Positions 41,162 through 53,514 of a stretch of DNA of 64,000 nucleotides are shown one piece after another. The notes below the pieces were generated by a model. The model worked only from the letters and a program-made list of their open reading frames with translations. It made no database searches and was not told where the DNA came from. Source of the stretch: CAXTSE01 sp964246985 (GTDB lineage Bacteria; Actinomycetota; Actinomycetes; Actinomycetales; Microbacteriaceae). Both the position numbers and the translations under genes were made by a program. The stretch spans positions 62,001-126,000 of the forward strand of contig CAXTSE010000007.1 in NCBI GenBank assembly GCA_964246985.1, read 5' to 3'. Every line of letters starts with the position of its first letter. Positions within the stretch are counted from its first letter, which is position 1.

Positions 41162-41700
41162 GAAGGGGAGTCGACGGTGATGCTCGAGATCACGACAGGC
41201 TCGAGCGGCGCGTCGCGACGGTCGGTCTCGACAGCCTCGATCGCATCCACGACGCGCTTGGAATCGTCGTCCGACACCTCACCGAAGATGGTGTGCTTGG
41301 CCTGAAGCCACGGGGTCGGCACGGTCGTGATGAAGAACTGCGATCCGTTGGTGCCGCGACCGCCCTGCAGGCCGGCATTCGCCATCGCCAGGATGTAGGG
41401 CTTGGAGAAGTCGAGCTCGGGGTGGATCTCGTCGTCGAACTGGTATCCGGGGCCGCCGATGCCCTGGCCGAGCGGGTCGCCTCCCTGCAGCATGAACTGC
41501 TTGATGATGCGGTGGAAGATGACGCCGTCGTAGAGCGGGGTGGTCGTCGTGTCGCCGGTCTGCGGGTGGGTCCACTCCTTGGTGCCGGTGGCGAGGCCGA
41601 CGAAGTTCTCGACGGTGACCGGAGCGTGGTTGCCGAAGAGGTCGACGCGGATGTCGCCGAGAGAGGTGTGGATGGTGGCGACAGCGGTGGAAGCAGGCAT
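41158..41700 (-). CDS. ppiA: cyclophilin-type peptidyl-prolyl isomerase
   Basis: A 180-residue cyclophilin with the active-site blocks FHRIIKQFMLQGGDP, MANAGLQGGRGTNGSQFFI and HTIFGEV. It speeds Xaa-Pro bond isomerisation in the cytoplasm. The start MPASTAVATIHT fits the family; an ATG 24 nt upstream (41724) has the better ribosome-binding site (AGCAGGG) and could be used instead. It heads the unit with the pseudo-rhomboid. Confidence 0.92.
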   Translation of the reverse strand: MPASTAVATIHTSLGDIRVDLFGNHAPVTVENFVGLATGTKEWTHPQTGDTTTTPLYDGVIFHRIIKQFMLQGGDPLGQGIGGPGYQFDDEIHPELDFSKPYILAMANAGLQGGRGTNGSQFFITTVPTPWLQAKHTIFGEVSDDDSKRVVDAIEAVETDRRDAPLEPVVISSITVDSPS

Positions 41701-41825
41701 GGTGCGATTCTGCCATGTGCTCATGCACCCTGCTCACAGGCACCATCCAGAAGCAACCGCCTTGACCCGAGAGGAGCCCATGGCAGGATGGGTGCTGTTC
41801 GCCGCAACCCCACACGGAGGTCGAC

Positions 41826-42389
41826 ATGAGCCTGTCCCGCAAGCGCAAGAAGGAACTGAAGCGCCTGAAGCGCTCCGCCGAGGAACTCTGGGATGAGCAG
41901 CGCGCCGCCATCGACCACGCGTCCGATGTCCTCCGCGATGCACGTCGTCAGGCCGGGCACTACGCCCGCGAGCAGGTCGGCCCCCGCGTCCGCGACACCT
42001 ACGAGGACCGGGTCAAGCCGGTCGTGTCGTCGGGCGTCTCGGCCGGACGTTCGGTCGCCGGCGCGGCTCGCGACCGGTTCGACGACGTCCTTCCCGCCAT
42101 AGCGGGTGCGATCGGCACGGCTCTGGCCGCGCTCGAGGGGTCGAAGAGCGAGCACGTGCGTGACGCGGTCAAGCAGGTCTCGAAGGCCGGCCAGCGCGTC
42201 GGCCTCGTCACCCCGCCCAAGAAGGGCGCGGGTCCCGGCACCTATGTCCTCGTCGGCCTCGGGATCGCCGCGGTCGCGGGGATCGCCTACGCCGCCTGGC
42301 AGACCCTGCGCGCCGATGACGACCTGTGGATCGAGGAGCTCGGCGATGGCTCCGTCGAGGACGCCGACATCGAGACCAAGACGGTCTAG
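41826..42389 (+). CDS. basic coiled-coil membrane protein of unknown function
   Basis: A 187-residue protein with a very basic start (SLSRKRKKELKRLKRSAEELW), a long amphipathic helical region, one hydrophobic helix (about residues 136-157, YVLVGLGIAAVAGIAYAAW) and an acidic tail (DDDLWIEELGDGSVEDADIE). It resembles YtxH-like or membrane-tethered stress proteins in layout, but no family can be named with confidence. GGAGG lies 6 nt before the ATG. Confidence 0.75.
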   Translation: MSLSRKRKKELKRLKRSAEELWDEQRAAIDHASDVLRDARRQAGHYAREQVGPRVRDTYEDRVKPVVSSGVSAGRSVAGAARDRFDDVLPAIAGAIGTALAALEGSKSEHVRDAVKQVSKAGQRVGLVTPPKKGAGPGTYVLVGLGIAAVAGIAYAAWQTLRADDDLWIEELGDGSVEDADIETKTV

Positions 42390-42404
42390 AACCCCACGAC
42401 GACG

Positions 42405-42433
42405 ATGGGCCCGGTCATGACGACCGGGCCCAT
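42405..42433. terminator. strong bidirectional terminator
   Basis: A perfect 12-bp stem, ATGGGCCCGGTC (42405-42416) with GACCGGGCCCAT (42422-42433), has a 5-nt loop. It lies between the rightward gene at 41826 and the leftward tRNA-Ala, so it can end both. Confidence 0.85.
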
Positions 42434-42440
42434 TCTCGTG

Positions 42441-42513
42441 TGGAGCCTAGGGGAATCGAACCCCTGACCTCCTGCTTGCAAAGCAGGCGCTCTACCAATT
42501 GAGCTAAGGCCCC
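42441..42513 (-). tRNA. tRNA-Ala (anticodon TGC)
   Basis: The 73-nt minus-strand sequence begins GGGGCCTTAGCTCAATTGG, has the anticodon loop TTTGCAA, and ends GGTTCGATTCCCC plus the acceptor strand. Discriminator A; CCA not encoded. Confidence 0.97.
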
Positions 42514-42523
42514 GGAAATGGAA

Positions 42524-42543
42524 GAAGTCCCTTACGGGACTTC
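42524..42543 (-). terminator. hairpin between the tRNA genes
   Basis: GAAGTCCC (42524-42531) pairs with GGGACTTC (42536-42543) over TTAC. It lies after the 3' end of tRNA-Ile and before tRNA-Ala in the direction of transcription, so it may end tRNA-Ile transcription or guide processing of a joint precursor. Confidence 0.5.
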
Positions 42544-42546
42544 TCG

Positions 42547-42620
42547 TGGGGATACGAGGACTTGAACCTCGGACCTCTTCGTTATCAGCGAAGCGCTCTA
42601 ACCGCCTGAGCTATATCCCC
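42547..42620 (-). tRNA. tRNA-Ile (anticodon GAT)
   Basis: The 74-nt minus-strand sequence begins GGGGATATAGCTCAGGCGG, has the anticodon loop CTGATAA, and the T-arm GGTTCAAGTCC. Acceptor GGGGATA/TATCCCC, discriminator A. The Ile-Ala pair next to gyrA is common in actinobacteria. Confidence 0.97.
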
Positions 42621-42690
42621 GGATGGCCCGGAGGCCGTGGATCACTGTACCCGACGGCGGCGCGTCGGGCGAATCCAGCGTCGCGTCGGA

Positions 42691-43091
42691 TCAGCTGTTC
42701 TGGAAGCCGACGAGCAGGCCGCCGGTGAAGCGCACGCTGAGGTTGTAGAGCAGGGCGCCGATCGCTCCGAGGATGGTGCCGACGACCGTGTTGAGCAGCG
42801 CGACGACCACCGAGAACAGCGCGACCTGCAGCAGACCGAACGACGCCGCGAGGCTGAAGTCCTGTGTGAGGATCTGGGTCATCTGCGCGTCGATGGTGTC
42901 GAAGATGCCCGTCGAGTAGAGCACGAGCCAGATGAGGATGCTCGCCACGATCAGGACGATGCCGAGCGACAGCCAGATGAGGAACGAGAACTTCACGACG
43001 GACCAGAAGTCCAGGTAGACGAGCTTGAGCCGCACCTGCTTCGTTGCTGTCTGGCGCTGCTCCTTGCGCTGCAGCTTCTCGGCGACACTGC

Positions 43092-43095
<4 letters not shown>
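42691..43095 (-). CDS. DUF3566 transmembrane protein
   Basis: A 134-residue protein with a basic N-terminus (residues 8-22) and two long hydrophobic segments (FSFLIWLSLGIVLIVASILI; LLQVALFSVVVALLNTVVGT). The VRLKLVYLDFWSVVKFSF stretch and position right after gyrA identify the actinobacterial DUF3566 family (Rv0007-type). Function is unknown; a cell-envelope or division role is often suspected. It overlaps gyrA by 4 nt. Confidence 0.85.
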
Positions 43096-45652
<2,557 letters not shown>

Positions 45653-45653
<1 letters not shown>

Positions 45654-47650
45654 CAGATGTCGAGGAACCTAACGTCTTTGGCGTTCTGCTGGATGAAGTT
45701 GCGGCGGGACTCGACGTCGTCGCCCATGAGGGTCGAGAAGACCCCGTCGGCGATCGCCGCATCGTCGAGCGTGACCTGCAGCAGGGTGCGGCTCTCGGGG
45801 TTCATGGTCGTGTCCCAGAGCTCCTGGTGGTTCATCTCGCCGAGGCCCTTGTAGCGCTGGACGCCGTTCTCCTTGGCGATGCGCTTGCCGGATGCGAGGC
45901 CGGCCTCCAGCAGCGCGTCGCGCTCGCGGTCGGAGTACACGTACTCGTGATCGGAGTTCGTCCACTTGAGCCGGTAGAGCGGGGGCTGCGCGAGGTAGAC
46001 GTAGCCGAGCTCGATGAGGGGCCGCATGTAGCGGAACAGCAGCGTCAGCAGCAGGGTCGTGATGTGCTGACCGTCGACGTCGGCATCCGCCATCAGGACG
46101 ATCTTGTGATACCTCGCCTTCGATCCGTCGAAGTCCTCGCCGATGCCCGTGCCGAAGGCCGTGATCATCGCCTGGATCTCGGCGTTGCCGAGGGCGCGGT
46201 CGAGGCGCGCCTTCTCGACGTTGAGGATCTTGCCGCGGAGCGCGAGGATCGCCTGCGTCTCGGGGTTGCGGCCCGAGGTCGCGGATCCGCCGGCCGAGTC
46301 GCCCTCGACGAGGAAGATCTCGCTGTCGGCGGGCACGCGGCTCGAGCAGTCCTTGAGCTTGCCGGGCATGCCGCCGCCCTCGAGGAGGCCCTTGCGGCGG
46401 GTCTGCTCGCGCGCCTTCCGCGCGGCCATGCGCGCTGCGGACGCCTGGATAGCTTTGCGGATCACGTCGCGAGCCTGATTGGGGTTGCGGTCGAACCAGT
46501 CGGCGAGCTGGTCGCCGGCGACCCGCTGCACGAACGACTTGGCCTCGGTGTTGCCGAGCTTGGTCTTGGTCTGACCCTCGAACTGCGGCTCGCCCAGCTT
46601 GATCGAGATGACGGCCGTCAGACCCTCGCGCACGTCGTCGCCGGTGAGGTTGTCGTCTTTCTCCTTGATGATGCCCTTCTCGCGGGCGTACTTGTTGACG
46701 AGGGTGGTCAGAGCGGCGCGGAAGCCCTCTTCGTGGGTCCCACCCTCATGGGTGTTGATCGTGTTGGCGTAGGTGTGGACGCTCTCGGAGTATCCGTTGG
46801 TCCACTGCATCGCCACCTCGAGGGCGATGTGGCGCTCGGTGTCCTCCGACTCGAACGAGATGATCTCGTCGTGCACGACCTCGGTCTTCTTGGCCGAGTT
46901 GAGGTACTCGACGTAGTCGACGAGGCCACGCTCGTAGAGGAAGACGTCGGTGCGCCCCTCGGTGATGCTGCGCTCCTCGTCGGTGGCGTCGGCATCCGCT
47001 CGCTCGTCGGTCAGGACGATTCGCAGCCCCTTGTTGAGGAAGGCCATCTGCTGGAAGCGTGTGCGCAGAGTCTCGTAGTCGAAGTCGATGGTCTCGAAGA
47101 TCTCGTCGTCGGGCCAGAACGTGATCGTCGTTCCGGTCTCGTCAGTCGCCTCGTCCTTCTCGAGGGGAAACACCGGCACTCCGCCGCGGGAGTACGACTG
47201 GCGGTACACGTTGCCCTGTCGACGCACCTCGACCTCGAGCTTCTTCGACAGCGCGTTCACCACCGAGCTGCCGACACCGTGCAGCCCTCCGGACACCGCG
47301 TAACCGCCGCCGCCGAACTTGCCGCCCGCGTGGAGGATCGTCAGGACGACCTCGACAGTCGACTTCTTCTCCACAGGGTGGATGTCGACGGGGATGCCGC
47401 GGCCGTTGTCGACGACGCGCACGGCTCCGTCGGCCTGGATGGTCACCTCGATGTGATCGCAGAAGCCGGCGAGAGCCTCGTCGACGGAGTTGTCGACGAT
47501 CTCGTAGACCAGGTGGTGCAGGCCGCGGGGACCGGTCGAGCCGATGTACATGCCGGGCCGCTTGCGCACAGCCTCGAGGCCCTCGAGCACCTGGATCTGG
47601 TTCGCTCCGTAGGCCTCGTTGTTGGCGTCGGCCGTCGAGGGAGAACTCAT
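45653..47650 (-). CDS. gyrB: DNA gyrase subunit B
   Basis: A 665-residue ATPase subunit. The GHKL ATP-binding part has EIVDNSVDEAL, DNGRGIPVDIH and GGLHGVGSSVVNALS. The TOPRIM part has VEGDSAGGSA and DADVDGQHI. The start MSSPSTADANNEAYGANQIQV follows a GGAG box; the 13 residues further upstream are unlikely to be translated. Confidence 0.98.
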
Positions 47651-47794
47651 GTGGGGGTGGCTCCTGCCAGCTCGGATGCCGGGCGCCATCGTGGCCGCTC
47701 GGGACCTGACAATTCTACCGCAGGAGGGGGGTCGAAACCGGCGTTTTCGCCCGTCTGGGGACTTTTCCTGAGCCGCCTGACCAGATTTGCCTTG

Positions 47795-48310
47795 TCAACC
47801 GTAAGTATCGCGAGGACCCCGGCCTGGGGCCGATCTGGGGCCGCGTTTCCAGGAGGGGACGTTGGGCCCCAAAAAGGACACGGTCTGGATCTCGGCCGAC
47901 GGGAACCGCTTCACGATCTCCGTCGTGATGCTCGCGTTCATCAGCCGGAGCTGCTGCGCCCATGCCGTCGAGTCGCAGCGCACCGTCAATCTGCCGTCCT
48001 CGATGCCGATCGGCTCGGCGTGCGCGGCGGTCTCCTCGCCGACCAGCTCCGCCCACGACGACAGCAGCTCCGCGCGTGCGATGGGCGACTCCCAGCCCAT
48101 CGTCGTGGTCAGGTTCTGCATCACGTCGTCGATGCCGCGCGGCTCCCGGCCGAGCCCATACGGCACGCTGGTCTCGTCGCGCGCGGCGCGCTTCCGGCGC
48201 CGCGCATCCCCGCTGCGCATCGACGGATCGCCGAAGACCGAGCGGATGCGCTGGTACACGGCGATGTGCTCCGGCATCGGATCGCCGGCGGGCACCTCTT
48301 CGTCGCTCAC
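47795..48310 (-). CDS. DUF721 protein (DciA-like)
   Basis: A 171-residue protein with an unstructured basic first third and the DUF721 domain (WAELVGEETAAHAEPIGIEDGRLTV and STAWAQQLRLM; residues about 70-145). DUF721 proteins of this position between recF and gyrB are the actinobacterial DciA-type, thought to load the replicative helicase. It starts at GTG overlapping the recF stop by 4 nt. The 144-bp spacer before gyrB shows nothing recognisable except the GGAG of gyrB. Confidence 0.85.
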   Translation of the reverse strand: MSDEEVPAGDPMPEHIAVYQRIRSVFGDPSMRSGDARRRKRAARDETSVPYGLGREPRGIDDVMQNLTTTMGWESPIARAELLSSWAELVGEETAAHAEPIGIEDGRLTVRCDSTAWAQQLRLMNASITTEIVKRFPSAEIQTVSFLGPNVPSWKRGPRSAPGRGPRDTYG

Positions 48311-49476
48311 TCCTCGCCCTCCTCGAGCACGCGGCCGGCGCGGATCCGGACGATGTGCCTGCCGAGCTCCTCGGGCACATCGTCGAGGACCGCCGCGGTG
48401 ATGAGCACCTGCTCGTAGTCGCCGATCGCCGAGGCGAGGCGGGCGCGTCGCGCCTCGTCGAGCTCGGCGAACACGTCGTCGAGGACCACGACCGGGTCGC
48501 CGACCGGCGACTCGGCGCGGAGGATCGCAGCGGATGCCAGCTTGAGCGACAGCGCGAACGACCAGGACTCGCCGTGGCTGGCATAGCCGCGAGCGGGCAT
48601 CCCGTTGAGGGTGAGGAGGAGGTCGTCGCGGTGCGGACCGACGAGGCTGATACCCCGGTCGAGCTCTGCGCGACGGCTGCGCGCGATCGCCGCGCGGAAC
48701 GCCTCCGCCGTCTCGCCGGCGGAGCCGGTCGCCACGTCGGAGAGGAGAGGGGGGAGCCCCTCATCCTCGGGCTGAGATCCGAGGATGCTCAGCTGGGTCG
48801 TGAGATCGGCGCGCTGACCGGCGCCCGCGATCCGCTCGTACGCATCTGCGACGTGCGGGGCCAGCCGCGCGATGAGCTCGGCGCGACCGTCGATGATCGC
48901 GGAGCCGTACTCGACGAGCCGCTCGTCCCAGAGCTCGAGCGTCGAGAGCTGCGCATCTCCCACGCGGTGGCCGCGCGCCGACTTCAGCAGGCTGTTGCGC
49001 TGCCGGAGCGCACGGTCGTAGTCGGCGAGGATCCCCGCGAAGCGCGGGGAGAGCTGCACGAGGAGCTGGTCGGCGAATCGCCGGCGGCCCGAGGGCTCGC
49101 CGCGCACCAGCGCCAGATCCTCGGGCGCGAAGAGGACCGTGGCGATGTAGCGGGGGAGCTCCCGCGGCTTCACCCCGACCCTGTTGACCTGGGCGCGATT
49201 CGCCGCACCGCGGTTGAGCTGCAGCTCGACGAGGATCTGACGCTCGGCGTGCTCGAGACGGGCGCGGACGATCGCCGAATCCTGACCCTGCCGGATGAGC
49301 GCCTGATCCGTCGACACCCGGTGCGACCCCAGCGTGCTGAGGTAGCCGATCGCCTCGACCAGGTTCGTCTTTCCCTGCCCGTTGCTGCCGACGAAGACGT
49401 TCGACCCGGCGACGAGCTCGACCTCGGCCGTCTCGTAGTTGCGGAAGTCGCTCAGGGTCAGATGCGAGACGATCAC
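48307..49476 (-). CDS. recF: DNA replication/repair protein RecF
   Basis: A 389-residue SMC-like ATPase. Walker A is GSNGQGKTNLVEA (about residues 29-41), the signature region lies near the SWSFALSLKLA stretch, and Walker B is DPVVVLDDVFAELD. It loads RecA at single-strand gaps with RecO and RecR. The GTG start gives IVSHLTLSDFRNY, the family N-terminus. It overlaps the DUF721 gene by 4 nt. Confidence 0.96.
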   Translation of the reverse strand: MIVSHLTLSDFRNYETAEVELVAGSNVFVGSNGQGKTNLVEAIGYLSTLGSHRVSTDQALIRQGQDSAIVRARLEHAERQILVELQLNRGAANRAQVNRVGVKPRELPRYIATVLFAPEDLALVRGEPSGRRRFADQLLVQLSPRFAGILADYDRALRQRNSLLKSARGHRVGDAQLSTLELWDERLVEYGSAIIDGRAELIARLAPHVADAYERIAGAGQRADLTTQLSILGSQPEDEGLPPLLSDVATGSAGETAEAFRAAIARSRRAELDRGISLVGPHRDDLLLTLNGMPARGYASHGESWSFALSLKLASAAILRAESPVGDPVVVLDDVFAELDEARRARLASAIGDYEQVLITAAVLDDVPEELGRHIVRIRAGRVLEEGEE

Positions 49477-49495
49477 GGTGCGCGGCGCACGACGG

Positions 49496-50404
49496 CTACG
49501 CCTTGCGGACGGCGTGCCCACCGAACTGCTTGCGCAGGGCCGCGACGGCCTTCATCGACGGCGAGTCCTTCTGGCGCGACACGAAGCGGGCGAAGATCGA
49601 CGCGCTGATCGTCGGCACCGGGACCGCGAGGTTCAGAGCCTCTTCGACCGTCCAGCGGCCCTCGCCGGAATCCTCGACGTAGCCCTCGATGTCGGTGAAC
49701 TCCGGGTCCTCCTTGAGCGCCTTGACGAGGAGCTCGAGGAGCCAGCTGCGCACGACGGTGCCGCGCTGCCACGCGGTGAAGATGCCGGGGACGTCGTGGA
49801 TCAGGTCCTTCTTGGCCTCGAGCACCTCGTAGCCCTCGGCCCAGGCCTGCATCAGGGCGTACTCGATGCCGTTGTGCACCATCTTGGCGTAGTGCCCGGC
49901 GCCGACGCCGCCGGCGTGGACGAAGCCCTCCTCGCGCGGACCCTCGGGGCGCAGAGCGTCGAAGAGCGGCATCGCCCGCTCGATGTCGGCCGCATCCCCG
50001 CCCGCCATCAGCCCGTAGCCGTTCTCGAGACCCCACACCCCGCCCGAGACCCCGCACTCGGCGAAGCGGATGCCGTGCTCGGCGAGCAGAGCCGAGTGCA
50101 CCGCGTCGTCGGTGAAGCGCGAGTTGCCGCCGTCGATGACGAGGTCTCCCTCGGCCAGCACCTTCGACAGGTCGTCGATCACACCGCGGGTGATCGGACC
50201 CGACGGGACCATGACCCAGATGAGGCGCGGACCCGGCAGCGCCTCGGCGAGTGCCTCGAGGCTCGGGACGTCGGTGACCGCCGGATTCGGGTCGTACCCG
50301 ACGACCTCGATCCCGGCCTTCCGCATGCGGGCACGCATGTTGTTGCCCATCTTGCCGAGCCCGACGAGCCCGACGTGGACCGTGTTGTTCTGCGGGGTGG
50401 CCAC
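49496..50404 (-). CDS. gnd: 6-phosphogluconate dehydrogenase (decarboxylating, short form)
   Basis: A 302-residue enzyme with the NAD(P)-binding GLVGLGKMGNNMRARM (residues 11-27), DGGNSRFTDD, and the catalytic-region ECGVSGGVWGLENGYGLM and GAGHYAKMVHNGIEYA. It is the short, NAD-type form known next to dnaN and recF in actinobacteria. It starts at GTG. It makes ribulose-5-phosphate in the pentose phosphate pathway. Confidence 0.95.
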   Translation of the reverse strand: MATPQNNTVHVGLVGLGKMGNNMRARMRKAGIEVVGYDPNPAVTDVPSLEALAEALPGPRLIWVMVPSGPITRGVIDDLSKVLAEGDLVIDGGNSRFTDDAVHSALLAEHGIRFAECGVSGGVWGLENGYGLMAGGDAADIERAMPLFDALRPEGPREEGFVHAGGVGAGHYAKMVHNGIEYALMQAWAEGYEVLEAKKDLIHDVPGIFTAWQRGTVVRSWLLELLVKALKEDPEFTDIEGYVEDSGEGRWTVEEALNLAVPVPTISASIFARFVSRQKDSPSMKAVAALRKQFGGHAVRKA

Positions 50405-50445
50405 CGCGTCCTCCTGTGCTGTTCAGCCGGCGACGCCGGCACGGG

Positions 50446-51603
50446 TCACCGCAGCAGCAGGTTGGGCTGCAGCAGGTACTTGTAGTTGTCGGCGCCCGGC
50501 TGATCCTTCGAGGACTGACTCGTCAGCAGCACGGGGCCCGGCTTGTTGGGGTTCTCGGTCTTGGTGAACGAGATGCGCACGAACTCCGAGTGCACGGCCC
50601 CGAGGCCGTCGAGCAGGAACGCCGGCTTGAGCGACACGACGGTGTCCTCGCCGACGAGATGCGCGTCGATGGTCTCGGATGCCTGAGCCTGCTCGGATCC
50701 GGCCGCCTCGAGCGTGAGCCCGTCGATCGAGAAGGTGAACCGCAGCGCGGCCTCCCGCTCGAGGACCAGGGACACGCGGCGCGTGGCCTCGATGAGCTCA
50801 GCGGTGTTCAGCACCGCGTAGTTCTCGACGGTGTCGGGGAACAGCCGCTTGACCGGCGGGAAGTTGCCCTTGATCAGCAGCGACGTGACGGTGCGCTTGT
50901 CGGCGCTGAAGGCGATCAGCTCGCGATCGTCTCCCCGGACGATCGAGACGGAGACGGTTCCGGCATGGCCGAAGGTCTTCCCCACCTCGGACAGGGTGCG
51001 AGCGGGAATCAGAGCGGTGGTGCCCTGCGCGGGGTCGTCGCCGCCTGCCGAGCCGGAATCCCAGTCGATGTCGCGGACGGCGACGCGGTACCGGTCGGTC
51101 GCGACGAGGGACAGGCTGTTCTCGCCGACCTCGAACTGCACGCCGGTGATCACCGGGGTGACGTCGTCGCGGGATGCCGCGACCGCGACCTGGGCGACAG
51201 CCGCCGCGAAGTCGTCAGCCGGCAGCACGCCGGTGCGCTCGGTGATCTGCGGCAGGGTCGGGTACTCCTCGACCGGCATGCTGAGAAGCGTGAAGCGCGC
51301 GGATCCGCAGCTGACGACGATCTTTCCCTCGTCGGTCGAGAACTGCACCGGGGCATTCGGCAGGCGGCTGGCGATGTCGGCGAGCAGCCGACCGGAGACG
51401 AGCGCGGTGCCCTCCTCGTCGACGTCGGCGGCGATCTCGGTGCGCGACGAGACCTCGTAGTCGAACGACGAGAGCACCAGTGCTCCGTCGGAGGCCTCGA
51501 GCAGCACTCCGCTGAGGATGGGCTGCGTGGTGCGCTGGGGGAGGAGCTTCACGGCGAATGACACGGCCTCGCTGAATACGTCCCTGTTGACGTGGAACTT
51601 CAC
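50446..51603 (-). CDS. dnaN: DNA polymerase III sliding clamp (beta subunit)
   Basis: A 385-residue clamp of three repeated domains. The N-terminus MKFHVNRDVFSEAV, the middle ATDRYRVAVRDI and the C-terminal region are typical. The start is GTG. It encircles DNA for the polymerase and is the docking partner for NucS, encoded at 10195. The upstream region carries DnaA boxes. Confidence 0.97.
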   Translation of the reverse strand: MKFHVNRDVFSEAVSFAVKLLPQRTTQPILSGVLLEASDGALVLSSFDYEVSSRTEIAADVDEEGTALVSGRLLADIASRLPNAPVQFSTDEGKIVVSCGSARFTLLSMPVEEYPTLPQITERTGVLPADDFAAAVAQVAVAASRDDVTPVITGVQFEVGENSLSLVATDRYRVAVRDIDWDSGSAGGDDPAQGTTALIPARTLSEVGKTFGHAGTVSVSIVRGDDRELIAFSADKRTVTSLLIKGNFPPVKRLFPDTVENYAVLNTAELIEATRRVSLVLEREAALRFTFSIDGLTLEAAGSEQAQASETIDAHLVGEDTVVSLKPAFLLDGLGAVHSEFVRISFTKTENPNKPGPVLLTSQSSKDQPGADNYKYLLQPNLLLR

Positions 51604-52077
51604 GGGGGCACTCCTGTCTGCATCGTGAGTCGGACCGTGCAGCTGGATGTGCTCGGGCCGTCAATACTCGCATCCCGATCTTGGCACAGGGAAGGGCGGG
51701 AGTCGGGACGGTGGTGTCGTGCACAGCGCGCCGCCCACAAGGTTGTGAGCGAGTCGAATCAGAGAGAGAGACGTTAAGAGTCTTAACGCCTGTGGGAACT
51801 GTGGACAACTCGACGGATGCCTGTCGCGGTCGGATAACTACAGCCGTGGAAGTTGTGGGGAGAGGTACGACAACCTCGCTCCCGCCCTGTGGATGTCATC
51901 TCGACGCCGGCGGAGTTTCCACAGGAGAGTCGTCATCCGTCAACAGGCCGGGAGCCGCCCGGAAAGTTATCCACAAGTTCTCCACACCTTGTGCAATTCC
52001 GGATCCGAGAGCGATTTGTCGAGTCCCCCGAACGAGGGTAGACGCGGCGTCCCGTCGGATCAGGGCGCTCGGCCCGG
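51604..52077. other. oriC: replication origin region (oriC), dnaA-dnaN spacer
   Basis: The 474-bp gene-free spacer holds several DnaA boxes: TTATCCACA (51967-51975, exact), TGTGGACAA (51800-51808, reverse complement of TTGTCCACA), and weaker TGTGGGAAC (51791-51799), TGTGGATGT (51888-51896), TTTCCACAG (51916-51924) and TTCTCCACA (51978-51986). Position and boxes identify the origin. The AT-rich unwinding element is not obvious; TAACTACAG near 51835 and the palindrome at 51773-51787 are the AT-richest parts. Confidence 0.9.
51773..51787. promoter_or_regulatory. 15-bp perfect palindrome in oriC
   Basis: GTTAAGA-G-TCTTAAC is a perfect inverted repeat between the dnaN start and the first DnaA box. 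It could be a regulator site for dnaN or for initiation, or a part of the unwinding element. No known protein can be assigned. Confidence 0.55.
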
Positions 52078-53514
52078 TCAGCTCTTGGAGTAGCGCTGGT
52101 TCTGCTTGATGCGGCTCGTCAGCTCGGTCACCTGGTTGTAGATCGACCGGCGCTCCTTCATGAGCTCGCTGATCTTCTTGTTGGCGTACATCACCGTCGT
52201 GTGGTCGCGGTTGCCGAACAGCTGCCCGATCTTGGGCAGCGACAGGCTGGTGAGCTCGCGGCAGAGGTACATCGCGATCTGCCGCGCGGTGGCGACGGCC
52301 TGGGAGCGGCTCGATCCGTACAGGTCGTCGACGGTCAGCTTGAAGTAGTCGGCGGTGTGATTGATGATGTCCACCGGCGCGATGACGTTGTCCTCGTCGA
52401 GGGTGATCAGGTCCTTCAGGACCGTCTGCACGAGCTGCAGGTCGACCGGTGTGCGATTCAGGTTCGCGAAGGCGGTGACGCGGATCAGCGTGCCCTCCAG
52501 CTCGCGGATGTTGGACGAGACCTTGGTCGCGATGAACTCGAGGATGTCGTCGGGCGCCTGCAGCCGCTCGCTCTGAGCCTTCTTGCGGAGGATCGCGATG
52601 CGCGTCTCGAGGTCGGGCGCCTGCACGTCGGTGATGAGGCCCCATTCGAAGCGGGATCGCATCCGGTCCTCGAATCCGGTGAGGTGCTTCGGCGCGACGT
52701 CGCTGGTGATGACGACCTGCTTGTTGTGGTCGTGCAGCGTGTTGAAGGTGTGGAAGAAGGCCTCCTGCGTGGAGTCCTTGCCCTGGAGGAACTGGATGTC
52801 GTCGATCAGCAGGATGTCGATCTCGCGGTAGCGCGACTGGAAGACCGAGGCGCGGTTGTTGGCGATCGAGTTGATGAAGTCGTTCGTGAACTCCTCGGAG
52901 CTGACGTACCGGACGCGGATGCCGGGGTACAGGCTCTCGGCGTAGTGGCCGATCGCGTGGAGGAGGTGGGTCTTGCCGAGGCCGGAGTCGCCGTAGATGA
53001 AGAGGGGGTTGTAGGCCTTGGCCGGCGCCTCCGCGACCGCGACGGCCGCGGCGTGGGCGAATCGGTTGGAGCTGCCGATGACGAAGTTGTCGAAGTTGTA
53101 CTTCGGATTGAGACGGGAGTCGGAGCGGCGCGGGTCCGACGTCGGCGACTGGTCCATCGCTCCGCCGATACCCGTGCTGCCGGCGGGGGAGGGGGTCTCG
53201 AGCGCGTCGGCGTCGGGGACGGGCGAGAGCACGGCTGTGCGGATCTCGGGGTTCACCACGATCGCGAAGTTCGCGATCTCGTGCTCGTCGTCGACCGTCG
53301 ACAGCGCGTTCAGCAGGGGCACCCGGATGCGCTGCTCGAGCATGCCGCGGGTCAGGTCGTTGGGCACCTCGAGATAGAGGGTGCCGCCGAGGACCCCCTT
53401 CGGCTCGACCAGGTTGATGAATCCGTGCAGCTGGGGAGTGATCCGGTCATCGGAGTTCAGCTGGGTGACGACAGACGCCCACAGTTCGCGAGTGGAGTCT
53501 GCGATGTCCGTCAT
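52078..53514 (-). CDS. dnaA: chromosomal replication initiator DnaA
   Basis: A 478-residue AAA+ initiator. Domain I is residues 1-100, followed by a short linker. Walker A is IYGDSGLGKTHLL, Walker B is ILLIDDIQFLQGK. The DNA-binding domain IV has the signature GNRDHTTVMYANKKI. It melts oriC and loads the helicase. It is transcribed away from rpmH, with DnaA boxes on both flanks, which suggests autoregulation. Confidence 0.98.
   Translation of the reverse strand: MTDIADSTRELWASVVTQLNSDDRITPQLHGFINLVEPKGVLGGTLYLEVPNDLTRGMLEQRIRVPLLNALSTVDDEHEIANFAIVVNPEIRTAVLSPVPDADALETPSPAGSTGIGGAMDQSPTSDPRRSDSRLNPKYNFDNFVIGSSNRFAHAAAVAVAEAPAKAYNPLFIYGDSGLGKTHLLHAIGHYAESLYPGIRVRYVSSEEFTNDFINSIANNRASVFQSRYREIDILLIDDIQFLQGKDSTQEAFFHTFNTLHDHNKQVVITSDVAPKHLTGFEDRMRSRFEWGLITDVQAPDLETRIAILRKKAQSERLQAPDDILEFIATKVSSNIRELEGTLIRVTAFANLNRTPVDLQLVQTVLKDLITLDEDNVIAPVDIINHTADYFKLTVDDLYGSSRSQAVATARQIAMYLCRELTSLSLPKIGQLFGNRDHTTVMYANKKISELMKERRSIYNQVTELTSRIKQNQRYSKS

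Noticed and set aside
45827..48418. An 863-codon rightward frame across gyrB and the DUF721 gene
   Set aside because: Antisense shadow of gyrB, whose motifs are unmistakable.
51659..51664. TTGACG as the -35 of dnaN
   Set aside because: The matching -10 position reads TGCACG, a poor box; left unassigned.
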